64,000 nt of DNA from Neodontobutis hainanensis (GCA_024349245.1 JALDNG010000814.1:20593-84592); one strand, 5' to 3'; positions 50,843 through 64,000 are shown, numbered from the stretch's first letter. Program-made: numbers and translations. The notes: generated from the letters alone by a model not told the origin.

Positions 50843-53800
50843 CATGAAAATTTGTGACAAAAAATATTTAAAATCTGATATTTACCTATTACGCTTTTTT
50901 ATAAACTTATTTAATTACAAGAGCTATGTCCATGATAGAAAATATAAAAATAACTAAACTAAAAAATATATAATATCGTTACAATCAGACCTAATATCAT
51001 AATTTATATTTATATAATTTATTTATAAGATGAACAAAAATTATTTTATGTAGTCTTTGAAGTAATATAGTGTGTTAGTGATAAAATTATGTAAAAATTT
51101 TTCTAAATGTGACTAAATTTATCTGGAAAAGTTATTTTTCATTTTAGAATATATATCTTGACTGTCTTATAAAAAAATCCAAGTAATAAAAACTATGTAC
51201 AGGGTACGAAATTCTCTTTCAATATTGTTATGAACGTTTATTTATGAATTGGTTTTTAATTAATCATCAAGGCAAAAGTTATTCAATAAATTTTCAATCG
51301 ATAATTATTTGAAAATTAAACTTATTTTTTTAGCATAGATCACTAAATATTTAGAGTGACTTTTTTACACCTTCTATTTGAGATATGGTAGCACCATAGA
51401 TCAGAATTCAGTTTTTCAAAAATAATTATTCATAACTGAGTAAAAAATATTAAATTCTTTTTCTTTTAATGATACTGATGAGAAATATATGGTGCTAAAT
51501 AACTCAGAAATATACACTTCAAAACATCAATAAAGAAATATAAATCGAATATATAACTATCAAACATACAATAAAATCATTGTTTCAGATTAAAAAAATC
51601 ATAAGATGATCGCCTTTAAAAATTTTAATTTTTAAAAATAAAATAATTACCTGCTAGAATTTATACTTTTGACATGCATGCAATTAATTAAAATGTTTAT
51701 AGGACATATTGTCTCCTTAATAAAATTATCAGACGTGTACAATGATATCATATATTTATCAATAATACTCAGGTAATTATGTTTAAATTTAAAACAATTA
51801 TCGATTATTAGATTTTTGCTTCAATACATTTAAGATAATTATATAAAATATATATTATACCTAGATTAATAGCAAAATAATGATAAATTTTTAAATACCT
51901 CTTGCTTTATTAAAAACTAATCTTACATTTAATTTGTATAAATCAAATAATTGACACCATGAAACATTTAGACATATCAAATTTAAAAATATCCATTTTC
52001 TCAAAGTAACATGGTTTTAAATTTGAAGTATATTTATCAAAAACACAAATGCTACCTTGAGTCATTCTTTAAATATATTATTATTTCAAAATGTTTTTGT
52101 AATTTTCGAAATTTTTTACATATATTTCCCAAAAACAATCATCATCAATATTGAATTGTTTAATAAAAAATATTTGAGTAATTTTATATTTCATTAATCT
52201 ATATAATCTTTAAAGAATATTTTATATAAATAAAATTTACATATAAGTCATTATTCATCGCATCTCTGATCATATTGTAATTATCAGAGAATTTTATTTT
52301 TTATATCATAGCATATTATCATAGTTTAAATGCCTTTTTAGTCTTATCAATATTGTCTATACTCTATGTTATAAGCAAGTAATGAAGTATTTATATAAAT
52401 AAAGAGATTAAATCCTAAAAAAAGATACATGAGTTTATCTCAATGAAAACATCATTTATAAAATAAATACTTTACCAAAATGCCAAAGGATTCAAATAGA
52501 CAATATAATTATCACAAATCTATTTCAAAAGTAAGGAAAAGTCGATTATATTTCACCTCGCATGACACAAATCAAAAGATTGTTAAGTCATCAGTTTTGC
52601 CAATTTTGTAGTATATTGGACTGATTTCTTTTTTTATATATCAACATATACCAAAATTAACACAAGTAAATTATGCAATTTACGAAACTCAGATTGATAA
52701 ATCTAACGATGAACGATAGAATGCCCTCTTAATAAAGCATAAGATCATATATTCAATGTAAAATTCGTAAATCAAGTTGATCGTAGTAAATTTCAGACTT
52801 ATATTAATCTTTATTGATGGGTTTACATTTACTTAATTTATTTAATTAAAAAAAATAATCATCGAGTATTGCAACCACTCCATTAAATGCTGATTTATCA
52901 ACTTATAAGATATATAATTATCATCAATCAATTTGACAAGATGTTTCCACTTCTTCTGTTATTCATTTTATATAACCGAAAGAGCAGTTAAAAACGAAAA
53001 AAAGTTTTAAAAGAAGTAATAATCTAAGAAATAATAAACATGTGAATACACCAACAATGTCCTGCAGGATATTTTAAAATCTTTGAAAATTGGATGTAAA
53101 AAGTTAATTTCAAATATATGCTTTTTGAATTCAATATTGAGAAGTAACAGCACATTTGACATATTTATCAACAATTTAGAGAAATTATATTGCATTGTCT
53201 GGGAATTGCCTTTTTTATTTTAAAAAGAAGCGAGTATGCTATATTTTAAATACGTATTAATGTATTATCATCCGACTTTTTTACAAATTATATAGATGTA
53301 TAATTTAAATGTGATATAAATTTGCAAAAATTAGAGTTCTAAAATTCCTATTTGTTTTTTGTCAGTGTATAAATTTTAATTAAAATTGATTATTTAGAAT
53401 TCAACTCTCTACAACTATCGATTGTTCAGTATTTATTTGAAATAATCAAGTATTTACACTTGAATATTTATAGAAGAAAAATACTTTTTGATTATCAATA
53501 AATTGTAAGATGTTTATGCACAATTCTATTAAAAAAAGAGGATTAAAATTAAAAAATACTCGTTAATTTTCTTTCATTTTCAAGGTACCATTTAATTATT
53601 ATAGACAGATACCAGATTTGTAACTCAAATAGTTTTAGTTCTCATTCATTTTTACAATCAATATTGTCAATACCTTGACTGTAAATAATATTGTAAAATA
53701 TTTATTGAGCATACCCTAATGAAAATAAAAAATTTTTTAACATTTAGAAGAATAGATAAGTAAAATATAGGGAAACATATTAGTTTATTTTTAATTCACT

Positions 53801-55469
53801 CACCATTAAATCCTCATCTTTCGAAATTTGTGTGAACAAATCTGTATTTTATGTCTAAATATTTGTTATAGTCAGTTGATAAATTGCCTTGTTATCAAAA
53901 ATATATTTATTATATTTTTAGAACTTAAACTTCATTATAACAATATATTAGAACATGAGATCTCTTTAATACCGTAAATGACCGATAATTAATCTTTATC
54001 GCATTTTAAAATAAATAATTCAAAATTATTTGAAATTCTACATCTCGTTTTTTTCAAAAAATAAATTAATTAATAATAAAAATATTTTGCGATTTTTCAA
54101 TTATACTATCTTCTATAATTTTGTATTTTAAAGTTAAAAAGTGACTTTTATATTTTCTTATATAGTTTTATCCTTTTATCCAAATTCGTTTTTCTCATAG
54201 AAAATATTTTTTTGAAAATTATTCAATTAAAAATACAAATATTTCTTATGTTTAAAAATTAATTTAATGATAAATTCATACTATCATTCCAGTCAATTGA
54301 TTCAAAAGAAGCAAAACAAATTATTTTTTTCAAAAATAGTATTTATACATTTTTGGCAAATGTCTAACTCTCTAGATATATATTTCAACATCGATGCATA
54401 TAGTTACATTAAAATTTAATTTTTTTACATTTTGTGATATTTTTAGTGAATAAATCATACATTTGTAAAAAATAGGAACTGTTACGTCAAATAACTTTTT
54501 TCACAATTCATATAAAGTTGTATTCAATAAATCTTTATGATTAATTTAAATGTCAATTTATCTAAATAAATTTTTTGTCTTAAAAAATGAATTTTAATTT
54601 TTTTCATAATATCTACACAAATCAACAATAACTCCTCGGATATATTTTGCATACTTTAAAATGGAATAATACATTAAATACGATAAATTACATATTGTAA
54701 ATAAATATCGCGCAACTGCTGTATTATTGTATGTGAAGCTAAATTTATTTATTCAGAACATCAAAAAGCTTAAAAATTTTTTCCTGAATCTCCTTTTTTA
54801 AAAAATTCAAATTTATTTATTTTTACGTAGTTATAATAATAAATATTTAAACTTTATCATTAAAATTCAAGTATCACTCAGGAAAGAATTTTATAAAGCG
54901 CAATCATAAAATAAACGATTTTATTGAGTTTTAGATTTTTAATATTTCTTTTAAAAATCACATTAAAAATACTCATGAAAATGTCGTTCCTATTATTTCG
55001 ATACATCTATACCCTATTTTGACGTTAGAAACATTCTAAAGATAGAATTATCATTATACTAAATCTTTTGTCACCCATATTATATAATCGATAGCATTTA
55101 TTCATGTTTATTTTAAGTTAATATATAAGTAGATTCATTTTTAAATTTATTTATATTTCATAATTTTTGAGAACTTTTTTCAATATTTGCATGCAAATAT
55201 ATATGTAAAATTACATTTAAAATAAATTGGCATGATCTTCAGAATTCGATAAAAACACTATTTTTTTATTTCATTTGTTTAATTAATATAGAATCTTTTG
55301 AAATCACATATTTTTCATAAAATATAAGACCTTTTGTAGTCACCATCGGAAAACGCCGAAGTAGATAACTATAAATGATTATATCTTAATATAGATATTT
55401 CTTTAAAGGTGTGCTTAAATGTAAAAAATAAAAACAAACACTCTAGTTTAATTTTTTATTGTGTTACTG
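50843..55469. other. A+T-rich stretch without recognisable genes
   Basis: No supported gene or repeat. The 62-codon minus frame at 53007-53195 is expected by chance. Confidence 0.5.
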
Positions 55470-55560
55470 GCTATCCCGACCTAGGTCTGGTTAGCCCAAA
55501 CGAATACCCAATTTTCACTTTGAAAAATATCGTTAAACGACACCACATAATACAAGCTAC

Positions 55561-55960
55561 TTGCTTCTTTTGACAGGGAAAACAGATCTTTTATACTCTA
55601 CATTAGCAGAAACCAACTTATTCATACTAAATACGAGCAACAAGTGTAATCTTCTTGGCGTTTTTACAAAGGGACGGAGACCGTCTATCAAAACACGATG
55701 TTATTATAGGCAGAAACATTCTGCGACACAAAGAAAATACAGTGTTTTTCAAGGAGAACTTCTCACAGAGTAATTATATACCTTGCATTTTAGATATTTG
55801 CTTTAAAGCCGAAACGTAAAAATTACATTTACCACATAAAACTTACATTTTGTTTATCAAAACACAATTACCTTTGATCTGTTCGCCATCATAGATACCT
55901 GACTAAAATTTTTAAATTTAAAACAATATTGAGCCTAAAAGTGTTAAGCAAAAAGACATA
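55561..55960 (+). pseudogene. Gypsy RNase H remnant (copy C)
   Basis: LFILNTSNKCNLLGVF matches L-VDAS--AIGAVL with the first catalytic Asp changed to Asn. Later TQRKYSVFQGELLTE matches the T-RKYSTFERELLA helix that carries the catalytic Glu. After a TAA, LYTLHFRYLL matches A-KHFRH-LEG. The 70-codon open piece at 55561-55773 is part of this domain and not an independent gene. Confidence 0.82.
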
Positions 55961-56319
55961 GAAAATGCTCTTTCCTTCCCGAGTGATTAGTATGTCATTG
56001 TGCCTTATTTAGACAGACTCTTTTTACATGTCACAACAAAACTGTCTTATCCCAATCTATGGACATTTTTATTGAATAAAAGAAAAGAAATAGAATAGGT
56101 TTAGGTTTTGGAGTATAAGATAACAATAGTTTGTGGAGATTCTATTGGTAAGGATCGAACGATCGAACCTCAAACATTGCATAATCTCATCTTAATAATC
56201 TTTACGTCTACTTCATATCAATCAACGAGATCGTAGATAAAAATAATCTCAAACCGTTTCGCTCACCAAGTCTGAAAAAATAAGTTTCTTCTTGAGCAAA
56301 AGCTTCCATGAATTGTCAA

Positions 56320-57150
56320 AAGCGTATGTTATACAATATTTTGTAGCTCCTATCACAACTTTTAACGTATCGGCAAAACACCTTGTTACTATACACATCA
56401 ATATTATTGGCTCGATATCTTTACCGAAAAGGTAATACACATGTCCTTGTCATTGTGGTTCGATTCACGAAATAGCATGAAGCGATTCTACTTCGAGTTA
56501 ATGATGTCAATAACTCAGTGAATCATTTTTATGTTTTACTAAATAGAAATATTCGGCTTCTCGTCTGTTATTTCTTTTGAATGCAGAGCGCAATTTACAT
56601 CGAAACTGTGTTCAGTATGAGCTGAAATTTTAGTATTTTGCTCTTTATTACGACTGCCTAACAACAACAATTCAACAGATTATGGGAAACTATTCTCTAT
56701 ATCATTTAAACAGCTCTAAACACAAAGCTAGCGTTACAAAATTGAACTGACTATTAACAATAGATTATATTTGGTTTATAAAATATACATAAATACCATA
56801 TAAATGTCCCGTCTAGCGAGCTAGTTGTTAGATCACAGGGGACGCTCTCCTATTACATCTCAACGAATAATTCGAGAGAAATCGACTTTGCTGCATTCTT
56901 TCAGAAAATGTAAAACACCAAAAATACAACTCTTTCCAATCGAAATATCTAACGAAAAGAAGGAAAAATCAACCTAACGATATCTTTAAAAGAAAATTTA
57001 TTTTTAATCTCCGTCTTAAAAATAGACAATCAACGGGACTAGTTTTTGATTGCACACTTAGAGTTATAAAGTACGGTTATAAATTATTCTAAGTCTAAGT
57101 TGGAACGACAGCAAGAATAATTTCTGCTAATCGTCTAAAAGGGACTTGGG
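56320..57150 (+). pseudogene. Gypsy integrase remnant (copy C)
   Basis: VTIHINIIGSISLP at about 56385-56426 is the first-Asp strand (V-IDIVGPLP) with Asp changed to Asn (56400). GNTHVLVIVVRFTK at 56431-56472 and HEAILL match GYTHLLTIVDRFTRWPEAIPL. VISFECRAQFTSKL from 56577 matches ITSDRGAQFTSKLW, with the SDRG Asp lost. LRVIKYGYKLF at about 57058-57090 and ARIISANRLKG at 57110-57142 match the post-integrase module. Stops and shifts occur throughout. Confidence 0.85.
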
Positions 57151-57300
57151 TGGTTATCGATCAACCATATCATCCTATACGTTGCAAACAACAGGGATAA
57201 CAATCGTCAACGATATGCCGTTCTGTAAAGGAGGCGTTTGCTTGACCACTCGAGGAACGATCAATGAGTTTAACGACGAATAAAATAATATTAATCTTAA

Positions 57301-60300
57301 TAATTTCTTCAAAATAAGTTAATTTCAAAAAACTTTAAATCAACATTATTCCTGTACATCGCTTTTCTGTGGTTTATAAAATTTTTTGAAACTTTAAGAA
57401 TAATTACTTGTTTAGGTGAATTTAAGTTTTCTTCAAATTGCTTATTTTACATTTAGTAAGTGATCTATTGGAATACTTATGAGATATAAACAAATTTTAG
57501 AATATATTCTTTGGATTATGATGATATAATTTAAAATAAAAAATATGACTTCTTATAATTAACAAATTGATGTAAAATGTAAAACTTAAAAGCTGCAAAG
57601 CTACCCTGGTACATTCAATCTTTTAAATTTATCTGATATAAAATCAAGAACATATGTTTGTTAAAATTTTCAAAATAAATTTAACACATAATAATCTCAA
57701 TTAGACCAAACAACAATAATAAAAGCGTGTAATTTCAAGTTTTTCGTTATGAATAAACCTTAATTCCAAATCTATTATAAATACAGCGTTAATTTGTCGA
57801 AATACAATATTTTTTACTTCCACTTATTTGTGTAAATATCAGTATAATCATTTATACATGAATAATATTGATATTCACTTTTATATTTGATTAAAAATGA
57901 AGATTTTTAATCCTGAATGAGTTCAGCATTATTTTGAAAAAAATGTGAGAAAAACAAAGAACTGTCATACAAATGAAGAAATCAATTTTCAATGTAAATA
58001 AATTTCTAACTTGAAAAATAAAAAATTTTTTTTAATTTCAAAAATAACATATAAATTTCGAAGTATTTTGATTATTATTAGTTATAAATTAAAAAATATT
58101 TTTTATAGATGTAAAAAACATCATAGAACAAAATAGTACACTTAATATAATATGTATGTTTAACAAAACTTATATCGATGCAATATAACCTCATAATGAT
58201 ACTAAAACATTATAATTCAACATTTTGTAAAACTTTCATTTAAAGGTATATTTTCGATCTTAAGAATAAGATATTTACTTTTTGATTTTTTGTTCAACAA
58301 AGGTATATTAAGAATTATACATTGAGAAATTTAATTATCACTTAAAATGTTTAAACATAATTTTTTTGGACTATTGATTTTTTTACTGTTATAACATAAA
58401 TAATAGTCATTATAGTTTTAAAATACTCTAAATTCGTATTTAAATATTTATTTTCAAATTATTCTGAACAGTAAACGTGACTAAAATTATTTTTTCATGA
58501 ATATTTAAAAGGTCGATCATTCCTAAGGTAAAAATTCAGAATATTTTCCTTATCTAGCATCAATCAAGAAATATTTATGTTTCAAATTTTTAATTTTAGT
58601 TTGATTGAATATTCGTTATTAATTAGATTTTAGAAAGAATATAAATCTGTTTAAATGATTCTATTGAAAACAACATTTTTATTTTTGATATGTATATATT
58701 TAAAATATATAAATTTTTATTATTTTAATTGCAATTAAAAGTATAATTTGAAATTATCACTATATGCAAGAAAAAATTTTTTGATGAATGCAAGTAGATA
58801 TTTATATTTCAGATAATATATACCTTGGATAACTCTAAAGTAAATAACATAAATAATTATAGTTAAGAGCATATCCTGTAAAAATTTTTTCTTTTTAAAT
58901 CAATTTGATTTTCTCCTGTATCAAAAAGTGAAAAAAAATTTTTTAATTCTTGGAATTGAAATTAAAATTGAAATAATTGAATTGATTTTTTATGATCTCT
59001 TCTTAAACTAAGTAAATTTTAATCAATATCGTTAAATTTATTTTAATAATTCAACTAAAATTAGGTTTAAACTAGATTAATACACAAACGAAATTATTTA
59101 CCTTCATACTGCTTATAAGAATAGTAAATTTCAAAAAAATATTTAAAATATGCATAAAATTGTATCATTTTATTTATATACAACCGAATTCTACCAATTA
59201 TTGCTCGTATTTTTATTTATATATTGAATGAAAGAAAGAAAGTGTTTGAAATTATTTTTATTATTTTCGAATGTACAAGAACCGATTTAAATAAAAAAAT
59301 AGTACAGAATGAAAACCAAACCTTTAAAATTAGAAGTAACCATTAAACAAAAATTTATGAATAAAAATTAAATAAAAGTAAATTTTTTCAGGTTATATTT
59401 GATTTTATGTTTTTAATGATCATACTTATAAATGAGAAAGTTGTCCAAAGCGCGATCTTATAAAATTGAGTTGGCTGAATTAGAATTTTGGATATATAAT
59501 TAAATGATGGAGAAATTAATTCTAGATGTGCAACTAACATATTTACAAAATTTAAGAGTCATCAGATAGGCGGAAAATGTCTGCATTACTAACTAAAACA
59601 AGATTTTTTTTTATTTAAATGATATATTTTGTATTTTTGAGCCACAAAATTATTTGTATAATTTTATCAGAAGATCCTAATGTAAACGTTAAAGTAAAAA
59701 CAAGTTCTACAAAGGTATAAAGATTTATTTAAACTTTTTTCATTTTGTGTACTGAAGTTATTAAATTGAATTTCAGATATAAAACGCCTGTATAAATAAT
59801 GTCTTAATTTTAAATTTAAATAAGTTTATGGTCATATTTACACGATACTCTCAATAATACTAAATTTTAAGATTTTGTTGCCAATTAATGGCGTCACTTT
59901 AACTCTTTTAAGTTATTTCAAAAATATATGTGATAAGTAACATTTCTATGATCAAAACAAAATAAATTAAACTAGTACAGAATTTTTTTAGAATTAACTT
60001 TTTATTTATAAATCAGCAAGATAATACAATATGTTGAGATGTTCATTCTGATTGACATATTTAATATAACAAAAAATATTAATCCATAATTCTTTCTCTT
60101 CATCAAAACAAAAATTAAATTTGAAAGATATCAAAATGAGTAAAATAAATTTAATCCTACCTTTAATATAATACTGGCTTTCATGAAAAAATTGTACCTT
60201 TTTGAAAATAATAAAGAAACGAACTAAGAAAATATTTTTATTTGCAAAATCACACAGAAAGAAAAATTTTTAAAATGATAACATTCATTACTTTTAGATT

Positions 60301-61066
60301 AAACACAGCATTTCTTAGACATTGTGTAAAAACGTCATTCAAAAGAAGAAAACTTTATGTCAAAAATATGATACTAACAGAAATAAAAATATTTTTTTGC
60401 ATTTTGTCGAATAAAGTATTTAGTGATTAAAGAAATTGTAAAATATCTAAGCATTTATTAAACTCTTCTTACATGATAAATTAAAAATTGTTTAAGTTTC
60501 AATATAAAAATATATAATTTGTTCTTAAGAAGAAAGATAATATACTTACCATAAAAATTATAGATTTATCACGGAAAATCAAAAATTAACTTTCAAATTA
60601 TAGTTTTTACTTGAATAGATTACTGTTAAAAATACCTTTTTAGTAAAATAATATTTGATAATTTTTAAGATTTTCTTAAAAGGTAAACCAGTAGAGTTAT
60701 TTATCTGATATTTTCTTTTAAGTTTTTATAGTCTCATAACAAGACCAAAAATAACCCTTGTTAATTAATGACTATCCTTCAAATAGAGGTTTGAAAATAT
60801 ATTCTGTTTTACAAATAATATCATCTATGCTTAAATTATCGGATTGTATAAAGAAAGAAAATTTTGAATTTTCGCAGCTAATAAAGGATATCTACTTATT
60901 TATAAGTTTAGTATTTAATTTTTCATTGAACTTTCAAATATTAGATTTGCAGAATTATATCTATTGAACAATAATGTTTTTTCTTGAATTATGAGCAAAA
61001 AATTTTGTTTTTTATTTTTGTTGTAATTTTCAAATATTTTGTTCATTCAGTGGGATTTTAAATGAC
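57301..61066. other. A+T-rich stretch without recognisable genes
   Basis: No gene, RNA or repeat was recognised. The frames at 60242-60430 and 60758-60967 (+) are low-complexity and within chance expectation. Confidence 0.45.
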
Positions 61067-61093
61067 TTTATTGAATTTTAATTTTACTTTATT
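61067..61093 (-). terminator. Two AATAAA poly(A) signals
   Basis: AATAAA on the minus strand at 61093-61088 and 61072-61067, 66 and 87 bases after the TAG of the membrane-protein exon. Placement is reasonable; the hexamer is common by chance here. Confidence 0.35.
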
Positions 61094-61158
61094 GATGAAA
61101 AACACATCCTCAGTTTCTTCTAAACACAGTGGAGGGGTTTGGTTTATTGACGGCTGTT

Positions 61159-61547
61159 CTACCTATGATCAAAATAATTTAATTTTACTGGCATATTGTA
61201 GCATTGGGTTGGATTTTCGAACGTATCAGACACATATATAGGTTGAGAATGAATAATGGAGCATTTAACGGAAGTTTTAGCATTCTTCCTGGTTTTTATA
61301 CAATATTTAATGAACCATACCATCAAAAAAATTATTGCGACAATTCCAGTAATACCAATAATTATAAAAAGTAAATGGTAGATATCAAAAATAACGTAAC
61401 CTGTTTTATGCTGTTGATACACATAAGGTATATCACCATATCTTTCAGAATTGACAGTAGATAAATATAAATTTTTGTCTGAATTCTCTCTCATAAACGC
61501 CATTAGTATAATAAAATGTATGCGGCTTATCTTTAGTGACATGCTCC
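61159..61547 (-). CDS. Last exon of a probable single-pass membrane protein
   Basis: An uninterrupted 127-codon frame, the longest outside the mobile elements. It holds a polar stretch (STVNSERYGDIPYVYQQHKT), one strong transmembrane helix at about residues 57-78 (LLFIIIGITGIVAIIFLMVWFI), a basic stop-transfer (KYCIKTRKNAK) and a 35-residue tail with several tyrosines (PIYVSDTFENP, CYNMP, KLNYFDHR). The positive-inside rule puts the tail in the cytoplasm (type I). A T-rich acceptor-like AAGTATTTTAG lies just upstream (AG at 61549-61548), so the frame is probably a 3' exon and the ATG at 61542 need not be the start. The rest of the gene and any signal peptide are not visible. Tail tyrosines could serve sorting or signalling, but no exact motif is claimed. 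Family not recognised. Confidence 0.6.
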
Positions 61548-61549
61548 TA

Positions 61550-64000
61550 AAATACTTGTTGATATTGTCGATATTTAAAAAAAATATATATTTTTTTTGA
61601 TAATTTTGATAATTTAATTATTCTCTTTATAAATAATTTATTATATCTTGTTAAAATTCGGCAATGATCGTTAAAAGTCATATAAGATAAAATTAAATGA
61701 AATTTTATCAAATAACTCAATTTTTGATGATTAATGTTGTAAAATAAATATGTTTTATAAAAAATTCCATTTCTTATAACAAAATTTTTTCGTAGCAGTA
61801 AAAATTGTTTTTGGTAAAAAAATGAGGACTTGAGTAAATCACTTTAAACCACATAAAATGCAATTAACATTATTTTGATCATTTAAAATAAATAAAATAT
61901 TTCTTGTTGGTTTCGATTTATTTTGCATTATCAAAACAAAACTAAGATATTTAGCATATATTTATTTAAACATTACAAGAATATATCTTTTTTCGGTATA
62001 ATTTATAAAAATCATGAATAAATGTATCATTTTTACATTATGATTTAAATACTGAAGATAAGATAAATTCTTTAAAACAATCTATAAATATCGTAAAGTT
62101 AAAAATTATCAAGAATGTTTAAGAAGTGCTTTGTATTCTATTTATGGATGTTGTTTGACAATAAAAAAGTGACTTCAATAATAGTTTGAATTTTCACAAA
62201 CTAACCGCATGAATATTTCTGAATCACGAAATAACAATAAAATGCTTAATAAGGCAGAATTAATAAATCTGTTTATTTTATATAACTAAAAGATATTAAT
62301 AATTTTTAAATAAAATATCTTAATTTTTGTGTTAAATTTAGCTCATTGCATAACCAGAAATAATTCTGATCTCTCATCATAAAATATAACCTGTGTTTTG
62401 CTTGACAAAAGATTTTAAAAGAGATGGAATTTAAAATCAATGTTTTCAGACAGTTAAAATTCTAGAGTCGATATTTCGAAACTCCGAAAATGCTTTGATC
62501 GATAGAAAGATTCAAAATTTTCAACAAAAAGAGAAGAAAATGCAGCTAATAAAATGTCATGTTTCGAATTTTAATAAATAACTGAAATATTTATGGGTAA
62601 TTTAACTCTTTTGTTCCAAATAATGTTGAATAAGACATTGATAATCTTCTAAGAAAAATAAACAAGATGAAAATTGTTTTGATCACTTTAATTTATAAGG
62701 AAAATTATAAGGACTAAATCTGAAAGAGGTAAATTCTTGAATTTAAAAGCAATAGAAAAAAATAATTTTGGATTCAGCTAAGATAAATACATTGAACATT
62801 TTCAAAAAATCAAAGATAAACATGCCATTTTCTTAAAATATATATTTTTAAATCATATTAGTTAAAGGTGTAACTACTTCTTACACGATCATATAATAAC
62901 TACCATAATTAATATACTTATTATAAATTAACTAAACATAGCTTTATCTGAAACTATCCTTCATCTAATATAAACTAACCTCAACATTTTTGAATGATTT
63001 TGAAATAGTTTTAAAAAAATATTCAGACGGCTGTACTTTACGCTTCTTAATGATAAATTCGACGTTCCATATGAATCTTCAAATTTTACCTATTCCTATA
63101 CATTTTACATAATTAACACTTATTGGTATAATCTTATCATGAACGAAGGAAAAATTTTCTAAAAAATTCAAATTAAAAAGTATCATAAATAAATTTAAAT
63201 TTTGTAAGACTTGGTTTATACTGATAATTCACACGTCTTCAATTATCATATAATTTACTTTTTGAAAGAAATTAATTTATTAGGATATATATTCACATCT
63301 GAGACGTTTAAAGACAACGATTTTTAAAATATCATGAAATAATTGTATTATAAATATTAGATTATTTTACAGAAAATATATTGAGTGTTTAAACAATGTA
63401 AAATTTGATAACTAATAATTGTTTTTAAAAGAAATTGAAATTTTTTTAAATTCCACAAAATTTTATTTAATGTCTATCAATAGCAATAGTAGAAAAGAAA
63501 ATATCCCTCACAAGATAGAACCTTGTTTTACTTACATTTTTGTTTGCATTGCCATTTATTTTTATTCGAATTTTTCATTTTGTAAATAATTTTTTTCATT
63601 CACATTGAAATTTTCAACGAGTTAATGTTGAAAGCTAACAACAATAATTTTTACAAATTTTCAATCAACTAAATCTAACCATTTATCAAGAAATAAATTG
63701 AAATCAAAAAGGATTAATTATCTCAACATTTCAATATATCTCTTTTTTACATAACACAATGAGATATTCTTAGCAGGATAAATACCTATAAAAAATGCAT
63801 ACAATGGCATATCTTTTTGTTTTGCAAATATTTTTTTGAGTAAATTCCTATGATCAATTTATTCAAATCATAATCTTAACAGAACTTGTTTCAATATACT
63901 TATGATTAAGAATATATTAATGAATATATATTTTACATGAATATAATGATTTAATTAAAAACATATAATATAATTGCACCATAAATAGTCTCGAATTCAA
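61550..64000. other. A+T-rich stretch without recognisable genes
   Basis: Any 5' exons of the membrane-protein gene at 61.2-61.5 kb (minus strand) would lie here or beyond the window, but I could not identify one. Confidence 0.4.

Larger units (their letters stand above)
55470..57300 (+). mobile_element. Decayed Ty3/Gypsy retrotransposon, copy C, 5' truncated
   Basis: An island of raised G+C containing RNase H, integrase and the post-integrase end of pol, on the plus strand. No gag, protease or reverse transcriptase is seen, so the 5' half is missing or unrecognisable. The motifs are closer in arrangement to the CsRn1-like element at 47-51 kb than to copies A and B: both have a GYTHLLT / WPEAIPL-type core and a Y-VI-YG-K-F ... 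RL tail. No LTR was identified; KGGVCLTTRG near 57222-57252 may be the end of pol beside a lost 3' LTR. Confidence 0.82.

Noticed and set aside
56249..56440. 63-codon minus frame
   Set aside because: Antisense to the integrase core of copy C.
1357..64000. Other frames of 60-82 codons in the A+T-rich DNA (for example 3263, 9825, 13128, 18081, 20692, 34536, 39649, 46441, 53007, 60242, 60758)
   Set aside because: At about 78% A+T several frames of about 80 codons and many of 60 are expected by chance in 64 kb on six frames; products are Lys/Asn/Ile/Leu/Phe-rich with no motif.
1..64000. CRISPR array, rRNA, tRNA or tandem satellite
   Set aside because: No regularly spaced repeats were seen, no run resembling rRNA, and no convincing B-box with a foldable acceptor stem; TTTGAATCGC at about 34935 and GATCGAAC at about 56153 lack tRNA context.

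Overview
This window looks like gene-poor, strongly A+T-rich nuclear DNA from an invertebrate animal (about three quarters to four fifths A+T by eye, not counted). The evidence is metazoan-type transposable elements (a Tc1/mariner-IS630 transposon and several Ty3/Gypsy retrotransposons, one with the gag zinc knuckle of the CsRn1/Kabuki clade). There are no bacterial operons, rRNA or tRNA genes. A few coding islands look like last exons of small single-pass membrane proteins: each is followed by AATAAA and some are preceded by plausible splice acceptors. I cannot name the species. CsRn1-type elements are known from flatworms, insects and other invertebrates, so the clade does not settle it.

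Layout. Positions 147-1354 are one whole DNA transposon on the minus strand, with 54-bp inverted repeats and a TA duplication; its transposase is interrupted by one in-frame stop and one homopolymer frameshift. From 1.4 to 15.7 kb I see almost only A+T-rich non-coding DNA, with two weak coding-like relics on the minus strand (5.95-6.2 kb and 8.99-9.23 kb). Candidate host exons lie at 15.75-16.1 kb (+), 17.8 kb (-, tiny) and 21.1-21.6 kb (-). Decayed Gypsy copy A spans about 22.70-26.92 kb and decayed copy B about 29.7-33.52 kb. From 33.5 to 45 kb there is little beyond one 122-codon frame of doubtful meaning at 43.4 kb. A damaged coding-like island lies at 45.0-45.33 kb. The best-preserved retrotransposon is at 46984-50837, with 100-bp LTRs and a 5-bp target duplication. 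Gypsy copy C, truncated at its 5' side, lies at about 55.47-57.3 kb. A clear transmembrane exon is at 61159-61547 (-).

How it fits together. The recognisable sequence is mainly mobile-element debris of different ages. The three membrane-protein tails (15.8, 21.3 and 61.3 kb) are the best candidates for host genes; each carries one hydrophobic helix followed by a short C-terminal tail. Their 5' exons are not visible and may lie far away or outside the window. Most reading frames of 60-90 codons in the A+T-rich DNA are about as numerous as chance predicts and are not annotated.
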